Below are positions 61,349-64,000 of a stretch of 64,000 nt of DNA, piece by piece (position 1 is the first letter of the stretch; the number at the start of each line of letters is the position of its first letter). The notes under the pieces are model-generated. The model worked only from the letters and a program-made list of their open reading frames with translations. It was not told where the DNA came from and made no database searches. The stretch is from Bradyrhizobium sp. AZCC 1721. Lineage in GTDB: Bacteria > Pseudomonadota > Alphaproteobacteria > Rhizobiales > Xanthobacteraceae. The position numbers and the translations under genes were made by a program. The stretch is taken from NCBI RefSeq assembly GCF_036924715.1, contig NZ_JAZHSB010000001.1, positions 3,153,001 to 3,217,000 on the forward strand, read 5' to 3'.

Positions 61349-62236
61349 ATGCAAGCTCTCTACGCCCAGCTTTTGGTGGGATTGATCAACGGATCATTCT
61401 ACGCGCTGCTCAGTCTCGGGCTCGCCGTGATCTTCGGCATGCTCAACATCATCAATTTCGCCCATGGCGCGCTCTACATGATGGGCGCGTTCTGCGCATA
61501 TTTTCTGCTGCATCTCACGGGGATTGGATACTGGTGGGCCCTGATCATCGCGCCGATTGTCGTCGGCATCTTCGGCATGATCCTCGAACGGACCATGCTG
61601 CAATGGCTGGCCGGTCTCGACCACCTCTACGGGCTGTTGTTGACGTTCGGCATCGCGCTGATCGTGCAGGGCGTGTTCCAGAATTACTTCGGCTCGTCCG
61701 GCCTGCCGTACGCGATTCCTGATTATCCGGAGGTCGGCGGGTTCCGCGGATTACAGGGCGGCATGAATCTCGGATTCATGTTCCTGCCGATCTACCGCGG
61801 CTGGGTCGTCGTCTTCTCGCTCGTGGTGTGCCTTGCGACCTGGTTCCTGATCGAGAAGACCCGGCTCGGCGCCAATCTGCGTGCGGCGACTGAAAACCCA
61901 ACCCTGGTACGCGCATTCGGCATCAACGTGCCGCGGATGATCACGCTGACCTACGGCCTCGGCGTCGGCTTGGCGGCGCTGGCCGGCGTATTGTCCGCGC
62001 CGATCAACCAGGTCCGGCCATTGATGGGCGCGGACCTGATCATCGTCGTGTTCGCGGTGGTGGTGATTGGCGGTATGGGATCGATCATGGGATCGATCAT
62101 CACCGGATTTGCGCTCGGCGTAATCGAGGGACTGACCAAGTATTTTTATCCCGAAGCTTCCAACACCGTGGTGTTCGTCCTGATGGTGCTGGTGTTGCTG
62201 CTGAAGCCAACGGGACTGACTGGACGGGCTGCCTGA
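61349..62236 (+). CDS. livH: Branched-chain-amino-acid-type ABC transporter permease
   Basis: A 295-residue inner-membrane permease with eight predicted helices. Start ATG 61349. The opening GLINGSFYALLSLGLAVIFGMLNIINFAHGALYMMGAF is the strongest LivH signature. RAATENPTLVRAFGINVPRMITLTYGLGVGLAALAGVLSAP is the cytoplasmic coupling loop that meets the ATPases, and VVIGGMGSIMGSIITGFALGVIEG closes the fold. Its stop is one base before the livM ATG. Confidence 0.94.
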   Translation: MQALYAQLLVGLINGSFYALLSLGLAVIFGMLNIINFAHGALYMMGAFCAYFLLHLTGIGYWWALIIAPIVVGIFGMILERTMLQWLAGLDHLYGLLLTFGIALIVQGVFQNYFGSSGLPYAIPDYPEVGGFRGLQGGMNLGFMFLPIYRGWVVVFSLVVCLATWFLIEKTRLGANLRAATENPTLVRAFGINVPRMITLTYGLGVGLAALAGVLSAPINQVRPLMGADLIIVVFAVVVIGGMGSIMGSIITGFALGVIEGLTKYFYPEASNTVVFVLMVLVLLLKPTGLTGRAA

Positions 62237-62237
62237 C

Positions 62238-63206
62238 ATGAGCACATTGACTGACGACACACTGCCGATAACGCCGCAAGCGATGCGCGACGAAATGATC
62301 GTGTTCGCCGGGATGGCGGTGCTGCTGGGGCTCGTACCCCTGACGGGCATCTATCCGTTCTTCGTGATGCAGGCGCTGTGCTTCGCGCTGCTTGCTTGCG
62401 CTTTCAACCTCCTGATCGGCTATGGCGGCCTGCTGTCGTTCGGCCACGCCATGTTTCTGGGGACCGCGGGCTACTGCTCGGCGCATGCGCTCAAGGTCTG
62501 GGGTGTAACGCCGGAAGTCGGAATTCTGGTCGGTGTCGCCGGCGCCGCCGCGCTTTCCGTCGTCACCGGCTTCATCTCGATCCGTCGCCAGGGCATCTAC
62601 TTTTCGATGATCACGCTGGCGCTCTCGCAGCTCCTGTATTTCATCTATCTGCAGGCACCGTTCACGCATGGCGAGGACGGCATCCAGGGTATTCCGCAGG
62701 GCTATCTGTTTGGAATATTCAATCTCGCCAAGCCCACGGTGCTTTACTACGTGGTGCTTGCCGGATTCCTCGGCGGCTTCCTCCTGATCTACCGCACCAT
62801 CAACTCGCCGTTCGGCGAGGTCTTGAAAGCCATTCGCGAAAACGAGCCGCGCGCGATCTCGCTGGGCTACAAGACTGACCAGTACAAGCTGCTCGCTTTC
62901 ATCCTCTCCGGAACGATTGCGGGCTTTGCGGGTTCGCTGAAGGTGTTCGTGGCGCAGAACGCCTCCCTCACCGACGTGCACTGGACGATGTCGGGTGAAA
63001 TCGTGCTGATGACGCTGGTCGGCGGCCTCGGCACGGTGTTCGGTCCGGTCGTTGGGGCCTTCGTTATCATTGCCATGCAGCAATATCTGGCCGGCTTCGG
63101 CCAATGGGTGACGGTGATCCAGGGCGTCATCTTCGTGGCCTGCGTGTTGACGTTCCGCCGAGGCATCATCGGCGAGATCGCGCATTATTTCCGCCGATCC
63201 CTCTAA
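62238..63206 (+). CDS. livM: Branched-chain-amino-acid-type ABC transporter permease
   Basis: A 322-residue inner-membrane permease with about nine helices. ALLACAFNLLIGYGGLLSFGHAMFLGTAGYCSAHAL is the LivM opening, and FGEVLKAIRENEPRAISLGYKTDQYKLLAFILSGTIAGFAGSLKVFV is its coupling loop with EAA-like pattern. VLMTLVGGLGTVFGPVVGAFVII closes the domain. Last gene of the transporter operon. No extra accessory gene such as amidase or regulator is linked, so the ligand stays unknown. Confidence 0.94.
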   Translation: MSTLTDDTLPITPQAMRDEMIVFAGMAVLLGLVPLTGIYPFFVMQALCFALLACAFNLLIGYGGLLSFGHAMFLGTAGYCSAHALKVWGVTPEVGILVGVAGAAALSVVTGFISIRRQGIYFSMITLALSQLLYFIYLQAPFTHGEDGIQGIPQGYLFGIFNLAKPTVLYYVVLAGFLGGFLLIYRTINSPFGEVLKAIRENEPRAISLGYKTDQYKLLAFILSGTIAGFAGSLKVFVAQNASLTDVHWTMSGEIVLMTLVGGLGTVFGPVVGAFVIIAMQQYLAGFGQWVTVIQGVIFVACVLTFRRGIIGEIAHYFRRSL

Positions 63207-63301
63207 AAACGGCGGTTTGGGCGCAGTTTTTCGGCTCCACAAAGTGGTGGATGACCCGGTTCCTGGGGCCGGACGTCGCGCGCTTTTCCCTCGAATGATC
63301 T

Positions 63302-63319
63302 ATGACAGTTTTGTGACAG
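63302..63319 (-). promoter_or_regulatory. Pho box (PhoB binding site)
   Basis: On the minus strand, CTGTCAC-AAAA-CTGTCAT (63302-63319) is two 7-base half-sites spaced by four A, matching the CTGTCAT-N4-CTGTCAT consensus with one change. It lies 40 bases before the ATG of the DUF47 gene. PhoB would bind here under phosphate limitation, either activating or repressing. Confidence 0.72.
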
Positions 63320-63359
63320 CGCGCTCCGCGGCTGTTTCTGAACGACGGAAAAAATACCC

Positions 63360-64000
63360 ATGCTGCGCTGGTTTCGTGCCTTTTTGCCCAAAGAGGAGCG
63401 GTTTTTTGACCTATTTGCCCGCCACGCCCAGACGGTCGTGCAGGGCGCGCTGGCGTTGCAGGACATGATGCGCGGCGGCGACGAGACGCCGGTATTCTGC
63501 CAGCGAGTCAATCAGTTCGAACACGACGCCGACGGAATCACCCGCGAGGTCCTGACCGCGGTCCGCCGCACCTTCATTACCCCGTTCGACCGCGGCGACA
63601 TCAAGAATCTGATCACGTCGATGGACGACGCGATCGACCAGATGCAGCAGACCGCGAAGGCGGTGGTGCTGTTCGAGGTCCGAACGTTCGAGCCTCCGAT
63701 GCGCGAAATAGCCACGCTGTTGGTCGAGTGCGCCAATCTCGTCAGCCGCGCGATCCCGCTGATGCAGTCGATCGGCAACAACGTCGCGATGCTGACCGCC
63801 ATCACCGAGGAAATCGGAAAGCTGGAGGGCCGTATCGACGATCTTCACGACATCGGCTTGAAGGAACTGTTTCTCAAGCACCGCAACGGCAATTCGATGG
63901 ACTTCGTCGTCGGCGCCGAGATCTACAAGCATCTCGAAAAAGTATCCGATCGCTTCGACGACGTCGCCAACGAGATCAACTCGATCGTGATCGAACAGGT
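63360..64000 (+). CDS. DUF47-family phosphate transport accessory protein (3' end outside window)
   Basis: The frame from ATG 63360 is open to the window end (213 codons seen). MLRWFRAFLPKEERFFDLFARHAQTVVQGALALQDMM and RVNQFEHDADGITREVLTAVRRTFITPFDRGDIKNLITSMDDAIDQMQQTAKAVVLFEV match the DUF47 family, a PhoU-like helical protein usually encoded just before a Pit phosphate transporter. A pit gene is therefore expected directly beyond the window. Cytosolic, probably binds metal clusters and adjusts Pit activity. The Pho box upstream fits phosphate control. Confidence 0.88.
   Translation, partial: MLRWFRAFLPKEERFFDLFARHAQTVVQGALALQDMMRGGDETPVFCQRVNQFEHDADGITREVLTAVRRTFITPFDRGDIKNLITSMDDAIDQMQQTAKAVVLFEVRTFEPPMREIATLLVECANLVSRAIPLMQSIGNNVAMLTAITEEIGKLEGRIDDLHDIGLKELFLKHRNGNSMDFVVGAEIYKHLEKVSDRFDDVANEINSIVIEQ

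Noticed and set aside
62100..63242. A 380-codon minus-strand frame opposite livM
   Set aside because: Rich in Arg, Glu and His with no domain; the plus strand is a clear permease.

Overview
The window is a stretch of chromosome from a high-GC alphaproteobacterium, most likely Bradyrhizobium or a close Nitrobacteraceae relative. I infer this from four things: the general look of the proteins, the typical short intergenic repeats (three families, several copies each), a large dyad element at 47.0 kb of a kind I recall from many Bradyrhizobium genomes, and a Pho box of alphaproteobacterial form. No rRNA, tRNA or CRISPR array was recognised.

0-9.4 kb is core-like. It holds the 3' part of guaB, a frameshifted zinc-independent reductase, a small secreted protein, a metallophosphoesterase, an alpha/beta hydrolase, a MAPEG protein, an RsmB-type rRNA methyltransferase, a cupin and guaA. 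The guaB-guaA interval carries two repeat families arranged A-B ... B-A(inverted).

9.4-21.4 kb is accessory. It starts exactly at the 3' end of guaA and ends at a decayed second copy of the guaA 3' end (21353-21409), which looks like the far attachment scar of an old guaA-targeted integration. Right after guaA lie two AT-richer genes, a PD-(D/E)XK nuclease-like protein and a 646-residue protein with a degenerate nuclease-like N-terminus and a HEPN-type R-X4-H motif. They are the best defence-system candidate here. The rest is a serine hydrolase, a DUF3237 protein, a hydroxyaminobenzene mutase-like protein, a methyltransferase, an AraC/SDR pair, a VapBC-type toxin-antitoxin pair, a cystathionine beta-lyase-like enzyme, a His-rich exported protein and a frameshifted VOC protein. 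No integrase remains.

21.5-38.7 kb is mixed chromosomal cargo: a SWIM-SNF2 helicase, a RES/Xre toxin-antitoxin pair with a readable promoter-operator, an MFS transporter, a peptide deformylase-like protein with altered catalytic motifs, an Rrf2/methyltransferase pair, RidA plus a haloacetate-dehalogenase-like hydrolase, a MarR/VOC/cupin stress cluster, a class III cyclase, and an ArsR-SRPBCC-DUF899 operon with an autoregulatory-looking leaderless promoter. 38.7-46.5 kb follows an internally deleted IS5-family element and is AT-richer: a secreted hydrolase, a membrane protein divergent from a MocR regulator, a secreted cupin-like protein, a FlK-type thioesterase and orphans.

47-58 kb has an IlvD/Edd dehydratase, a frameshifted 2'-5' RNA ligase-like protein, a HAD phosphatase, and a two-gene cassette of a thermolysin-like gluzincin (51011-52882) and an MBL-fold hydrolase with a histone-like basic tail (52892-54653, frameshifted). 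Then come an SDR, a GST, DsbB with a 52-residue DUF5993 partner, an ArsC/Spx-family protein and a PAS protein. 58.5-63.2 kb is a complete branched-chain-amino-acid-type ABC transporter (livG-livF-binding protein-livH-livM). The window ends in a DUF47 phosphate-transport accessory gene behind a near-perfect Pho box.

Four genes carry a single extra base in a short homopolymeric or repetitive run. That pattern could be sequencing error rather than biology, and it affects how those genes should be read.
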